This document shows positions 45,090-58,827 of a stretch of 64,000 nucleotides of DNA, one piece after another. Position 1 is the stretch's first letter, and the number at the start of each line of letters is the position of its first letter. The stretch is from positions 15,621,307 to 15,685,306 of the forward strand of contig NC_134031.1 of assembly GCF_964204645.1 (NCBI RefSeq), read 5' to 3'. This stretch comes from Tubulanus polymorphus (Eukaryota > Nemertea > Palaeonemertea > Tubulaniformes > Tubulanidae). The translations under genes were made by a program, and so were the position numbers. The notes under the pieces are model-generated. The model saw only the letters and a program-made list of their open reading frames with translations, was not told the DNA's origin and did not search any database.

Positions 45090-46500
45090 TTTAATTAACC
45101 TTTGACGGTACTTATTCTTGGTGGACAGAGCTTTTCAAATTGTGCACAAACCCTGAACTCTATACTGCAATCGGATCTAAATAAGATCTTTGACTGGTCG
45201 CAAACATGGTGCCTATCGTTTAAACCCTCGAAAAGCGTCAATATGATTTTTAGTAAGAAAGGCTCTAAAAAGTTTGCCGCGCTGACGTTGGGAAACGAAG
45301 TCATTCCCAGCAAAAAAAAACCCACAAACATTTAGGATTCATCTTTGACGAGAACCTCTCGTTTAATGATCATGTGGAGTCTCTGGCAAATAAGGTGTAA
45401 AAATTAATAAATCCACTGAAGCACTTATCCCGGTTTGTTACAACCCATCATCTCAATAAGATTTACTCGTCCTTCATTAGTCCTCATTTCGACTATAGAG
45501 ACATCTTGTACAACAGTGCAAGTAGAGCCTCCCTCGCAAAACTGGACCGAGTCCACTACTCAGCAGCTCTTTGCGTTTGCGGGTGTATCCGTGGCTCGAA
45601 TTCTAGCAAAGTCTTTTCTTGTCTCAACTGGAAAACACTAGATACTCGTATGAAAGAACGACTTCAAACATATATGTACCGAGTCTCATCAGGAAATATC
45701 CCCACTTATGTCTCTACTATCTTTAATACGCACAGATCAGTTCGACCTCGCTTCATCAGAAATCCTCGACCCTTCACCATACCAGCCGGCACTAGTGCGA
45801 AAACTCGTTCGTCCCCCTCCTTTTTTCTCATGGACACCTGTAACAACACCGACAATAATCTTCGCTCGCCGACTACGCTTTCTTTATTCAAGTCTCGTAT
45901 CAAACATCAAGTTTCGACTGCTGTCCCAACCTACTTGATTAAGGACATAAACCGTGAGGAAGAAATTTCACTTTCTCAACCGATTACGCGCCGACCTCCT
46001 TTTAAAATCTCAATTTTATGTTCACAACTTTATCAATGTCCGTAATCCTACATGCAACTTATGTAACAAACCAGCTAACACTAAACACTTTATGCTTAAA
46101 TGCCAGTCACCTGGCCACAAAACAAAAATCGACAATAAAGTAACTGATAACATCTCAAATCTCACTGAAACCAATAAGATAAACTTCTAACTTAACGGCA
46201 ACATCTCCCTTTTCGACCTTCATACTAACACTCAAATGCTTAAAAATGTTTCAAAATTTATTCTCAGTATTTAATTATTCTCAATTCCAACATTAGACTC
46301 CTACAAATGTACAGTATCTGCTCTGTTAGCCATTTCATATAAAACCAACCATCATGTAACATTTCCAAATCTATGTCTGGTTTACGCCGAATTTGTAACT
46401 TGTAAATGTTTAACTTAACCTTTTTGCCTATAATGTACTTGTACCCTGGCACTGGTATTTACATAATAATGTATATTAATATTCGTGATAAACATCTTTA
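45090..46500 (+). pseudogene. 5'-truncated, frameshifted non-LTR retrotransposon (CR1/L2-like)
   Basis: Reverse-transcriptase thumb and C-terminal region of a LINE ORF2. Recognisable parts in order: SDLNKIFDWSQTWCLSFKPS and KSVNMIFSKK (frame 1); after a frameshift near 45320, HKHLGFIFDENLSFNDHV; IYSSFISPHFDYRDILYNSA; LNWKTLDTRMKERLQTYMYR; then, after a second frameshift near 45960, a Cys/His end (CNLCNKPANTKHFMLKC). There is an in-frame TAA at 45398-45400. The catalytic YADD box is lost or eroded at the 5' edge. A dead copy; clade assignment is by eye. Confidence 0.85.
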
Positions 46501-47175
46501 TAAATCTGAACTCTGAAGTATTGCGCAAAAAATGTTGTCAAGACGTTAACAAAATTTCTAAGAGTCTTAACAAGTAATTAGCGAAATTCGAACTAACTGC
46601 GTAAAAATTTAATATCCTATTTGCAAAAGAGAGCATTTTCTTCCACTATTTGAACTAGCAATTTATTTGGATTGTCGATTTTTATTTGAACAGCATAATA
46701 TTCGTATACCCAACGTAGTGCTGGCTTGTCGAGAAACTTAAAAGACATTCCTTCGTTTGTAATGATATAAAAAACGCCTTCGAGTTTCATTGTTTAGGTT
46801 AAACAGTCGACAATGGGAAAAATTCTTTCTTTCGTCGGTAGTTAGAACGACTCGAGATAATAATGGCTATGCATAAGTGTACACGTAGGTATTATATGTA
46901 TAACAGAAAGTTCGATAATTCGTAGAAATCCAGACATAGCGCCCCGACGACGAAGTGACTTAGACATAATGTCAATTTGAAAGATCATATTAATTTGCTT
47001 TCGTGATTTCAACTGTGTCTACTGTGAGACGTGTATGATATCAGGTCGTAGCTATGCCCATTTTCGTCACATGTCAATAGCTTCTAGTCCGTTATCTTTA
47101 TCTTTCTTTTCCGAGGGCTGCTTTCCTATGTAAGGTAACGTTAGCTTCAAAGCAGTCCACCCCTCATTTAGTCCC

Positions 47176-47340
47176 ACGACCACGAAGCCGAAAAGTTGAA
47201 ATAAAGAAACCTTTAATCGGTTTGTAAAAATCCAACTGTAATCCTTGGTAATGGTTTTTTATGAAAACTGAAAACTCGAATTTTTTATGAATAAATTCTG
47301 ACGTTTCTATTTTTCGACCTTTCGGCTTCGTGATTGTGGC
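47176..47340. mobile_element. MITE with cacgaagccgaaa ends
   Basis: ccacgaagccgaaaag on the left and ctttcggcttcgtg on the right are inverted copies about 165 bp apart. An 82-residue - strand ORF across it is a by-product. Confidence 0.6.
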
Positions 47341-47624
47341 CCTTATATATTGAACTTTCATTCGCGACTTATTGCGTAGTTTTACATCGTCAGTCCTTCC
47401 TTTAATAATCATTACATCTTTAATGTCTACACTGTTTATTCATGAATGTTTGTAAACATTTTGGATGAAAATGAATTACACACAGACATGTACAATTTCG
47501 AATTTGGTGTAATGCTTTTCTGGGATTCTTCTTAGATAGCCTTTGATGATAAGAAAATCCATCAGCAGATGCAGATAGAGGTGATGGAGATAAAGATGTT
47601 TTAACGAAAAATATGTTACCCTAT

Positions 47625-47815
47625 TGATGGAATCGATTGCTCAGACCAAGGGGCTACCGTGAAAACCTTCCTACCACGCGCACTGTGCAACATCGGGATG
47701 TCGCCATATCTTTTCACTAATTCTTAAAGTCATAATGCATCATTTGTTGCCTACGGCTTCAAATTGACAAATTACCCCATCGATAACACGCCAGAAGAAA
47801 AAGAATTTCGATAAG
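47625..47815 (+). pseudogene. Duplicated segment, broken copy
   Basis: Matches 33340-33545 (opposite strand) over about 190 bases but carries single-base insertions and stops, so the frame seen in that copy is lost. Shared landmarks include tcataatgcatc and ttaccccatcgataacac. Confidence 0.55.
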
Positions 47816-49465
47816 CGGGATTACGATGATATTTGCCCATTCCCACCGCGGTCTAGCAGCCGGAGCCCGACGGTATAAGTTAATTACCTGGCAAACGTCG
47901 AAACGGTGCGTGAGCCGAATAGATAAACCGCTGATGGTGCTTGCGCAACGGAAATACATAAAATACACATGCAATGACAACAGAAACGACGCCTCCAGCG
48001 GGAGATAGATCTTGTTCGCCGCAAAAAGATGTTCGCGGAAATGGTTCAGCCGAATTAAAAGAACTTTAACTAGGACTCGTATCTAAAAAAGACTCCCAAC
48101 CGAAATGCAACTATTCTATGTCCGAAGATATACTCAGACAGCATATGTATATATGTAAGATATATTTCGATGCCTAGTTGATGGAATCCGATCCGATGAC
48201 AGGATGGTGGATGGCTCTTATGAATAAACAATGAATAGTGCTGTCGGTGCATGCATAATAGTAAGTTCTGTATCGCAGAAAATTCTGGAAATCCGAGAAG
48301 GAACTTAGAATATATGCATTTACGACATATGTTTGTATAATTGCACCAAATGTACATATTAGAATCTCGGAGCAAGATTGACAAATTAGGTGCAAAACAT
48401 ACATTTACGGTAACATTATTAAAACTGATGAAATTAGAAGCTTGGATTTTGAATTGCTATCAAACTACAATTAGGGAGAGTTGCTGTCCAGTAACCAGTA
48501 CTACTGGGATAATGTACGTGACCTTCTTATAGTACATGCACCCTCGAATAATTAAGCTCTCTGATCAATTTACTATTGAATGCAACATAAATAACGTAAT
48601 CTAAAGTATCCGGGGTTTGAGCACCATATTACTTTATATGCGACCCTTCTATGAAAGAATAATGGCTGCCGCCGTATCCAAATTCTTTCAATACGTCAAC
48701 AAATGTATACTCTGTTGGTTTTCCGTTGACATGTCACTGTTTAATTCGGTTGACGAACAAAACCTAGAATTGAAGAAACGTAAGTTGATTTTAACGTTTC
48801 GACTCAATTCTATGAGCTATTTTCAAAAATCGAAAGGGCTCGAACGGCTCATAGATTTTGAGTGGAAACGTTACCATCTTGCTTAAATTTGCTCTTCTAT
48901 TGCGGGCTTTATTCGCAAAATTACTCTGGTACTTCTGGTAAGACATTCTGTCGAATTATTTCAGTTCATTTCAAGTGTATGCAATATCGCGCACAGAAAT
49001 TCCCTAGTTCGGTTTACCAGGGCATCAACATCCGATAAAAAGACGCTTTTAGCTTTTTATCAAAATATTTGCGACTGTTTGACACCTCGTCGCGCCGCAG
49101 ATAAGTATGTTTTTCTAGCCAGCTATGCCTGTTCAATCTGTCACCTACCGAGGGTGATTTTTCAAAAAGGACTCCTGTCCTTGAACATCGGAACCTTTAT
49201 GTTTGTGTGTACACACGTCTCGTGATAAAACAACACACTATTTACCATGTCAAACAAGAGTCTACCGATTGCGAATACGTTTTGAAGAAGTCGGGCTATT
49301 AATTTTCAATAATCTGAAGTTCATTTCACGGTTATGAATCATCATTAAGTTCTCTGCAAATGAGAGAGGTTTTTTTAGATTCTATTATTTTGCATCTCGT
49401 CTCGCGCGGCTGTCGGAATAAATTCGACGATAAATCAATTTACAAACGTGAAGCTGCGACGCCGT

Positions 49466-49660
49466 TCACAAGGTAGGCAATTTATGCCGCAACCTGGCTG
49501 CGGTTTCCATGGTTACCGGCGTCTCTGGTGTGCTGTTGTGTCTGTGTACACCAAAGACAATCTGCCTCAGCAACCGGTTGCCGCTCTCAAGATGGCCGGA
49601 TAAGTCTGCAATTCTAAATCTTTTAGGATGAAATAAAGAATCCTCGTACCCAGCCATCTA
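49466..49660 (-). promoter_or_regulatory. GC-rich island with RFX X-box-like sites
   Basis: This roughly 200-bp patch is clearly richer in G+C than its surroundings. It contains gtttccatggttac, close to the RFX X-box consensus GTTRCCATGGYAAC, and the palindrome gcaaccggttgc built from the same half-sites. A 63-codon - strand ORF runs through it without family resemblance. It may be a promoter or enhancer of an unseen gene, or part of a small coding exon. Confidence 0.3.
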
Positions 49661-50031
49661 TTTCGTTAACACATTCAGGCCCTTTAGCGGTCTTTTTGCA
49701 TACCTAACTTATTTCTACAGATGATATATCGATGTATAATATTTTCGCTTGTTGCGGCGCAGACTAATGTGTAATGGCCGTCTGAATTCTGTCATTAAAT
49801 CATCTCCTGTTTGAGATCGATGATTGTGGCCGACACGCCGATGCAGGCGCGCTGAGAGACGCGACGTTCATTTCATTATCGAAAAATTCATAATTCCCAT
49901 ATGCCTCGGTCGGATACGAATAAATAACATGTATATTCTTACCAATAGTCATATTTCCAATGGAAAAGAATAAATGCAAGGATACGATTTAGAAACCGAG
50001 CCTTATAAGTAGAGGGGCCAGTTTCATAGTC

Positions 50032-50168
50032 AGGGGCCGGTTGCATTGCCGTGGCTTAGACTTAAGACCAGTCTAAGACGAACTTAGTTCTATGGCCAAT
50101 CTAACAACTTAAGACCAGTCTTAAGATTTAAGATTATTTTGGACTTAAGTCACGACTGTGCAACAAGA
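50032..50168. mobile_element. Foldback MITE with ggggccggttgca ends
   Basis: The left arm ggggccggttgcattgccgtggcttagacttaag pairs with the right arm cttaagtcacgactgtgcaac. The centre has further self-complementary cttaagaccagtcttaag. Diverged related sequence continues to about 50290. Confidence 0.7.
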
Positions 50169-53100
50169 CGATTTTAAGACCACCTTAGTTATATGGCTCT
50201 ATGGTTTAGTTTTCTTAGTTCTTCTTAGTTCTAGTTGTAAGAACCTTTTTCGACGTAAGACCATAATTTTGGACCTTGGTCTCGACTGCGCAAATGACCA
50301 CTGTTCGTTAAATGCTTCGTTGCCAATTCCGTCACCACGCTCCCCTCCTCGCTCCAGTTGGGTTACCCCTTCCCCGCATAAACCGACGGGCTGTGAAATA
50401 TTTGCCTTTCCCGTTTGAAAAAACCTCCCATGAAGGAGGTATATCACGCCTAACTGATTTCAATAATGCGATCATTTATCACCGAGTATCGTATTCTGGC
50501 TGATGCGGCCGCCGACTTGCCATTCATCGCGAACCCATTAATTCTTCAGGTCAACACACCGGCCTCCTGTCATGTCGATACTGATTCAAAGACAGTCGCC
50601 AGTTACCCTGGGCGACCTATTTCAAGAGCAGGTAATAATTCATGACGTCACCGTATCTGACGGAATATACGCAAGAAGCAGCTGAGCAGCCAGACGCGGT
50701 AGAATGTACTTCAATACGCAATATATATGCATTTAGTGTGTCTCGAAGCTGGGACTTAATTAGTCTGTCATGCATATGTAATCTGCACCGTGTCAATTGC
50801 AGATGCTATCATTAAGAATAGTCATTTAGAGTGTACGATGTCCACGGGTCAAAGAGATATAAATTGGTAATGACCAACTATGGCTTTAAGTCATATATGT
50901 AACGACTGCATTCGCCGAAAAGATGGATATTGCTAGAAGTGCTGAAGCGAAGGTCGCCATAAAACGGCGACGTTTAAATCACATTAGAGATCATACAGTA
51001 ATTGAAAATTACAGTTCAAATGCAATAAGCTAATCTATAGAAGTAGACTTCATACGACAAACATCAATTACTGAATTAGTGCCTGTTACCATACGAGTTA
51101 GCGTGGAAATATATGAATGCAATAACGCGTTGAGGACTTTCGGCTTTGGGTCTGAAAATGGTTGAATCGTTCACACGTCCATCGAGAGACTATAGATATG
51201 TAAAACATCTATATCAATTCGATCAAGTGCTTTTGAATGTGCGTAAACGTATCTTATCTTTATTGTACATTTTCGATCAAAAAATAATTTCTTAAATTTT
51301 CGAATCGCTGAAAGAATGCAATTTACTATAAGTTGTCTTATTTTTAACGGTGTCTCTGCCGACATGAGACGACGTGTGTACAATCGACCAACCGTTTTCT
51401 CTAGGCTCGAAAATAGATTTGAAGGACCCTCGATTCTCGTTTTCACCCGCTGTTTACTATAGACGGTGCGTGGAAAATGTTTCGGTGAAGGACCCCTGCG
51501 TTATATACCGTCTACGCGGTCCGGGTCAGGAGCGGGGAAAAAATGCGCCGCGTTCGAATCGTGTGAGAAAATGCTCGCGAAGAACGAATGTCGGAACACA
51601 AATACGTTAAGCGAGAACATTTCAATGCATGTATGTCAAGTTTTTTACTTGTTTTATTCAAGTCAAATACTAGAAAGTGAATTTCTAAATGCCGATACCG
51701 TATTCTCACGTATATGACGTATGTATGAAATAATGAATGGATATCCGGCCCTCGAGTCCTATATACTGATACTCTATACGTGGGCCTTGCGTACGTAGGC
51801 GAAAACCGCAAGACAGTGCGTTACTATGGTGAATTTATCAATGTATGAAATTCGGAAAGAAAATCAACTAAATAAAACATGAAATTTCTTTCCAAATTTA
51901 GTTTAGGCCTAATCACAGTCAAATCTCTTGATTGTAGTGTTTTCTATTTTGTTCTTAATGTACATTCTACGAGCCCGTTGTAACGCCATGGCGTAATAAA
52001 GGAAAATGTTTTCACTGAATTTGAGTGAGATAAGACATATTTTGTTCTCAGAAAAATGTTGGCTTCAAGACAGTACTGAACGCCAGCCGATGGCGGCGTT
52101 TATAACGGGCTTTGACTGTAGACGTTTCGTTGAGAAAATCACTCATTTCGAATTACTAAGAAATTAATCGAAAAAGCAATTGTTCCTGCATTATTTTCAA
52201 TTTGTTTACGGGTATGTGAGTCATGTTGTCATGAGTCGAGCGGTGTAGGCGTAGTTGCAGTTGTCTATATAGTCGCAGTTGTAGAAATTGGTTCGGATTC
52301 GTTTCGTATTGGTGCGTTCACGAGATACACAATATTTTCGTTACACGAGTACCCTCAAACATTCGGAAAAAAATTGGTTATCACTTGAATTTGACACCTA
52401 TGCCACGTTTATATCAATATTTCGCGGTGTGAATCCCTCCCGTATATAGCGTTATCGCTGCTGGATCGACCGACCCGGTAAAAACAAGGGTTCTTTTTGG
52501 TGCACGGTTTTTCACAAAGACTTAACGCAACAACAAAGTTATTATTAAACTTATCGCCGTGTAAGTCATTACTGATAACATTGAAAATTTCACATACACA
52601 TTCACCTATAAAAATCTTCCCAGACAGCTCTAAATAGTGAGGGCTTTATTGAAAAACGCCCGTATAGTAATTTTGAGCACTCTCCATTCTGAACATCGCC
52701 GTCTTTGCGTTGAAGCGGGCTAGTCTTACAGACATTTTCCTACTAGATGGTCAAAAAGGCAATTATAGATAGAAATAGGGAGCTGTATATTTTCATAAAA
52801 GGATTTCAGTGGGAACTTCCTTTTATATTTCAACTAATTCGAATATAATTTACTATAAACTCACATCCAAGCGCAGTAGGCCTTTTACTATACAAAGCGC
52901 GTTTGATCGAAATTTAGACTAGCGAACACGCTGTGACCCGCTGTTGTCTTTTCGGAAAAGATTTATTTTTTTCTTTCATTTTCGGTTCTTTCGGATTTCA
53001 TTATATAGAGGTACACGTTTAACACGTATGGCGGCCATCTTGATTAGAAAGGCACTAGATATGTTAAAGATAAAACTAGTTCGCATAGGTTCATTCTTTT

Positions 53101-55499
53101 GTTTATTTAGTTGAATGACTCCCCATATCAAGAATTAATTATTGTAAATGCCTTTGTCGATGCAGAATTTCCGTCTATTAACGTTTCCTCTTCCTCGTTG
53201 TAGTGTCGAGTTATATCTGAGACGGCATTTTTCCCTCCTTTTCTATCGGTGAGGAGAGGAACCCACGATTACCAGCTAGTCATCGTCGTCGCCGTAGTCT
53301 GGGGAATTCATTAACGGAAGTACCTGGGGCGTAAATATGTCAACAATGCTATGCAAACAATGACGTAATCGATTCTTGTAAGCGAAACCGAGAAAGGCTT
53401 CGCGAATGTAAAAAAAAAGCTCTGGCTTTGGGAATATTTGCTATCTTCGGTGATCTGCTTTGCTGAGTAAACGCCAAAATCATCGATTGCTTTCATTTCG
53501 TATCGTGGGTTTTGCCTCGATTGAATTAGACAGTCACTTGCCTATAGAACCAACCATCAAATCTATTTCACATCGATAATACGCAGGCTAATCGAACTGT
53601 AGAACTCGAAGACCGGACGTGAAAGAACTGTAATTAAATTTGCGGTTATTAGATAATCAGTTGTTTCATACAATGTCTATCGCTTCCGGCTTCCGTTCCA
53701 AAGAATAATCGGTACATGATTATGTACACGTGTTTAGGATGCGGTGTGAGAGCCATTGAAAGACATTCCCATAAATTTCTTCTTTTTTTTAGTAATGTAG
53801 CGGATGCGTGCTGACTTCAGAGAACGTCCGACGAACTTCGTCACGACGGCCTTGCCGGTCAAGGTCATTACATAGGCCGTTCGTTTTGTTCTAAAGAACA
53901 TATCAAATATCATCAGTAAAACAGTCAGTATATGCCGTACTGACGTATTTCCTTTCTCAAAATGAATTATGCGACGCACACAAATGCATACAAATCTGTT
54001 GCGTTCAGGACTTAGACTAAACATACATACTTACACACATATATGTATATTCATTTCCATAAATCCAATATGTGGATGTATATGTATGTGGGAGTGTGGG
54101 AATAGAAGGCCGTTTTTAGTACCTGTATTGTTAGAGGTACACGCAATCTTACATAGTGCTTTTTAATAAGACGAATAAAGAATTTGATGAATGAAACTCG
54201 TGTAGGTGCGGCAGTCTATTCGACGTGACCATAAAAGCCATAAGTTTATTTTTTTTAAATCGCTTCCAAATTGATTATTGAGTCTCAAGACTCACACGTG
54301 TTACTTTACGGCGGTATGGAACGTCTGTTAACCGTGCACTGTATGCAGCCAGCAATGCAAGGGGATCCAAGAATTTCAAAAAGGGCGCCATTTCTGCAAA
54401 AGGCAGTACCGGGTATGTTAATACGTTTCAGCAGGGCGCGGTGGCTTCGGACGCCCACCGTGCCTCCTCCTAAATCCCTCTGGTATATAGGATTCGAGTA
54501 TTGATTTACCTCCGCGCAAGAAAAAACATCTAGAAAGGTACTTAGGTCAAATCTGTGTCTTCGGGGCTTACATGAGCTGGATGGATTTACAGGGCTCTAT
54601 CGACGCGTGACAATGTAATACAAGTCCATATTTTCAGTATTGATATATTCTCGTATTCTGGGTGACAGCTGTGCGTGAAACATTATTATATTCTAATTAT
54701 GAACTCGTTAAATAAAAAACCAGGCCGCAGTTCATTTCACACTGTCAATGACTCTTTTGTCAGCTTTTCGGCTATAAATTCCTAAACTGGGAGGTAACAT
54801 TCTAAACACAGAAATCCTAGTCGAAATGTGCTTTGTTTATTGCTCATACGAGCCATAATCATTAACGCCCGTAAGCAATTAATCACGAGGGGCGAAACTT
54901 ATTTTTTGTTCGTGTGACCTTAACGGTGAAAATATTCAAAATAGACTCGGAAAGTCTGGTCGTTATCGACGACATTCTATATTCGAAAGTTATATACGTT
55001 TCGTCGAATGAGTTTGCTTTATCTAGAATAACGGCTGTTGCCTAATTCGTATACAGAATCAGTTAATTAGGTCTTCGGATGGAGAAGAATACTTCGAATG
55101 TAAAACCCGTACTTCTGTGACCTCGCGCCGGTATGCAAAGTACTAGTTTTTCGATTAAACTTGAAATCTGTTGCAGTAACTCGAACTATAATGATTTACA
55201 TGGCTTTTTATAAGCGGGAATGTAATACGTAGATTTTGAACAATCGCGCAGGTCACGACTGATCAACACAATCCATCTGCTATATCGCTTATTTTCTAGC
55301 CGTTGTAAATTTAGCAGGGGCAGGGGGGGCAGTTTGCTCTGAAAATTTCTCTCTTAAAATCTCCCTTTGAAATTCCCCTCTGAAAATTGTCCTTTTTGCA
55401 AATATTACTGTTTTATCCTATAGAATTGCCCTTGTTCGGGTTTCTTTGCCCACCCCCCCCCCCCAAAAAATAAAAAAATTCAAATGCCATGTACGGCCC

Positions 55500-55745
55500 T
55501 GAACACTTAGTCCAGAAGACATCCTTACAAGTTCAATGCGCAAGAACATTAGATCGAAATATCTTACGAATAAAAATAATCAACACTGGAACTGTCTGCC
55601 TACTGAAGTTATGGAAGCGCGACCGTCTGTGAATTCATTTAAGGCGGCTAGACTGGACGATTATTGGACCAAGACTGCGAACTAAAAACTGACTACAAAC
55701 TATATAGACACTAAAATGCCTCAGCAATAGGTTTTATTTGACAAC
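55500..55745 (+). pseudogene. CR1-like LINE 3' relic
   Basis: A frame gives NQHWNCLPTEVMEARPSVNS then FKAARLDDYWTK and a stop, matching the usual C-terminus of CR1-type ORF2 (NxWNSLPxxVVxAxSVNSFKxxLDxxW). 5' truncated, with no other intact domain. Confidence 0.72.
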
Positions 55746-55766
55746 TGCGTATCGCACGGAAGCTTA

Positions 55767-55888
55767 CGGAAGTCCCTCGGTGACATACGAGATAATTTTT
55801 TCATAATTTCGACATAATAAGTCAAAGTTCGACATAATAAGTCGAAATTGTGAAAAAAATCAAATCGTTTGTCACCAAGGGGCTTCTG
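55767..55888. mobile_element. Foldback MITE flanked by TA
   Basis: Near-perfect inverted arms: cggaagtccctcggtgaca ... tttcgacataataagtc and gacataataagtcgaaa ... tgtcaccaaggggcttctg. TA lies directly outside both ends (55765-55766 and 55889-55890), consistent with a Tc1/mariner-type MITE. Confidence 0.85.
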
Positions 55889-56615
55889 TAGTATCGTTTA
55901 AACAGTGTCAAGATTGCCAAAGCGGTCCATCACTTAAATTCACTGTTACCGATACTGTTGTCGTTACCCTTGGATCCGTTATTAGTGTGGGATTCTATAC
56001 ATTAGGAATACCTCACGTGTTACTGGTCCGTTCGTGCAAACGTGGCATTTCACTGTCAGCGTGGATCTTGACCCAAAAATATTTGTAACAGATACACATA
56101 TCTTCAAAACAAACTAATTACCATAAACGGTCTTTGTCGCCTTGCTTCGGTTTAATGAAATTCGAAAGTATATATAGTGTATTTCAGGTGTATAGCGATA
56201 TTATTAGCGATGGTATCTGTAGCCGCCGAGTATGCTGTTAAACGCAATAATGAGAATAATATTCATAAAAACATCATTCATTATTTAGACATGCGTTCAG
56301 ACTATTTCGCTTCCCATTATTATTAATTAATGAATATATATATGAAAAGTGTAGCCGTTGATTCGTATAATATACTCGTACACGATGAAACACGTTCCTG
56401 CGTAAATGATTTTTTCCAAAATCAACTTAGGAGCCTCACCTGCAATGTATCAAACCTAATGAATTACCGTATAGCCGAAACAAGGGGATATTTTCAGCGA
56501 AAATTTCATCTTTTTCTCCATCATCTGATAAGTAAACTCCGCAGCTGCGTACATTTCAATTTAGTTTTCTTTTCGGAGAATATTTAGTATATCGAAGATC
56601 AAGTCTACAATAAGC

Positions 56616-56893
56616 GGTGTGGGCGAGTGGTTAGAGCATTCGAATTTCGTTAGCAAGGTCATTGGTTTCGAACCCCGGGTTCTCATATTATCCTCATTGC
56701 CTCTAAATGGGCACCTGGTCTGATAGATGAACCCTGAGCGCCTAGCAGCTGCTCGGATGTTACTTCTCCCCATGGAGAGATGGCTGATAAATGGTAAGGG
56801 TTATGGGCTGGGGGTAATAATACCGATATAATGGCAAGCGCCGGTGAACATTGTATCACCATAGAAAGGGCGCTATACAAATTAAATTACTAA
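56616..56893 (+). mobile_element. tRNA-derived SINE
   Basis: The head resembles a tRNA with an A box (gggcgagtggttagagc) and a B box (ggtttcgaacccc) but cannot fold as a real tRNA. A unique body follows, ending in gggcgctatacaaattaaatta, the GCGCTATATAAAT-type tail common to invertebrate SINEs. Length about 280 bp. Confidence 0.82.
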
Positions 56894-58827
56894 ATTGCTA
56901 CTACGTGTATTACTAGAATGGCCATTAATTCTTAGCAATATAAGGTGATATCGTCAATCAATTCAGGTGTAAGTGTTCTTCAATTAAATTCGAAGTTACC
57001 AGATATGTGTTAAGCTTTAAACGGTTCAGAAATATGTATATAGTACCTGTAAGCCCACCGTTCGGGTTGAAAGGAAAACAGTCAAGTGTTACGAAAAACG
57101 ATTTTATTCATTACCAGTGAAAGTGTACCGGATTAAGTCATTCACTAACCGCTTTCCTACATTCATATATTTCCAGTTTAACATTTGCGTTAACCATTGA
57201 TAAGACATCAATATTTAACGAGTTATCACTTTTTCTTAATTAAGGGCGCATTCTCGAATAGAGATTGCGAGTTCTTACAGCTAGCGAGTCTTTTGCCTCG
57301 AGAGTTAGGTCAGAATTAGCGTCTGTCGGATCTCGTGCAGCAGTTCTTCAACCGAATTCGTGTCGATGATTTAACACATATCCCATTAACCTGTAAAAAT
57401 ATCATTAATGAGTGATTAGTAATTAGTTTTGAGTCTAGTGTTAAACGCATTCGCTCAACTATACGGCTCATTTATGCTATATGCCCACGGCCCATTTCCT
57501 AGCGAAGAACGACACAAAGGCTTTACTCTGTATAATTGGCATTTGAAGTAATTTATTTGTGGAGTGGTCCTTGCATTTAATAGCAAATTCGTAACCGGAT
57601 TTATTGACCAAGTTATTTTTTTCGTTCCATTCAGTTTTGAAATAGAATTTCTATACTGGAGTTTTTGTTGAAACGCTATGTTTGGCAGTTACCTTGAGAA
57701 ACACGATCGAATTGTTTGCGAAAACTATATCAATTTCCGAAATTCATACGCGCATTCAACACGGCGAGCTTCGACTTGAAAGCGTCTATATGATTATGAT
57801 TTGATTTACTGTCCCCGCATATGAATACCTGACGAACAGCTTTTTAAAAGAAATTTACATATCGCCACATTCTTTAGAACGATTAAAACTATTTAAAAAG
57901 TTGGCCATAAGTCATTTTCCAGATACACAGGCACAATTTCTTCTTTCGCTGGTTGACCGCGCAAGTAATCTCTACCCAAAATATTGTCTTTAATCGAAGT
58001 CAATGTCAAAGTTATTATTCTGCGGAACTCGTTAAGAAGTACTTAGATGCATTAAAACTTCTCAAATGTGTTTTTATTGAATACAAGGTTCGATACACTT
58101 CTTGCCTTGTTTTTGTCTTTCGAAATGTTTACAATTTGTGTAGATGAAGCCAATAACTCGAAGCTTCCTGCGGTTTCATTACAAATTCAAACTACAGAAA
58201 CTACATTCATCTAGATTTTTCTACCTTCAAGTAACTTCGCGCGAGTTAATTGGATTTTCTGATGATAGGCAGAGTTAAAACAGAAATACTGTAAAATGAT
58301 TGTCAGAATTCCACGTTCGTCATCTCGATAGTTTTGAATTTCGCTTTTCTTTGCTTACGGTGTAAAAAGAGCGTGTTCAAAGTGAACACCCGAAAGCTAA
58401 CAACAAACCTGAATTCAAACACGCGGTATGCTTTGTAAAGTTTCTTAAAAGCAAGATTCAAACATTTAAAGGGGAGACTGTTCGTTGTTGTAATAGATCA
58501 GTTTCAACAAAGTCGTGATCGACGGGAAAATATTGACTTTGATCAGTTAACTTTAAAGCGAATAGAAATGCCTCGTAAGATCACAAGGAATCAGTGTTGA
58601 CACCCAGGTTACCCGGGTACAACAGACTTACACAAACGATAGCTTTTTTCGCCGATTTCATCCGCAGTATCCGGCGTTAAGACCACTCCGGTGATTTTCT
58701 AACAATATCAATCTGTTTGCAAGGTGTAAAAAAACGTCTACACGTTTCATCGTTTTAGATTGATAATGCAAATTGTAAAACGTCAACGTGAAAAAGATGC
58801 CGTCGAAAATAAGTTCTCGGAAAAATG

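Larger units (their letters stand above)
46501..58820. other. Long gene-poor interval
   Basis: Twelve kilobases without an exon I can defend. It holds the MITEs near 47176, 50032 and 55767, the broken duplicate at 47625, a LINE relic at 55500, a SINE at 56616, and a C-run at about 55452-55464. It probably includes distal promoter sequence of the filament gene to the right and possibly unseen 5' exons of the cysteine-rich gene on the left. Confidence 0.5.

Noticed and set aside
45435-45641. Overlapping ORFs as separate genes
   Set aside because: They are frames of one decayed LINE.
48617-48886. 89-codon + strand ORF
   Set aside because: No domain, no splice context, AT-rich codon use; not supported as a gene.
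53734-54024. 96-codon - strand ORF with a poly-Lys stretch
   Set aside because: The Lys run comes from a T-run in the + strand; no homology or splice sites.
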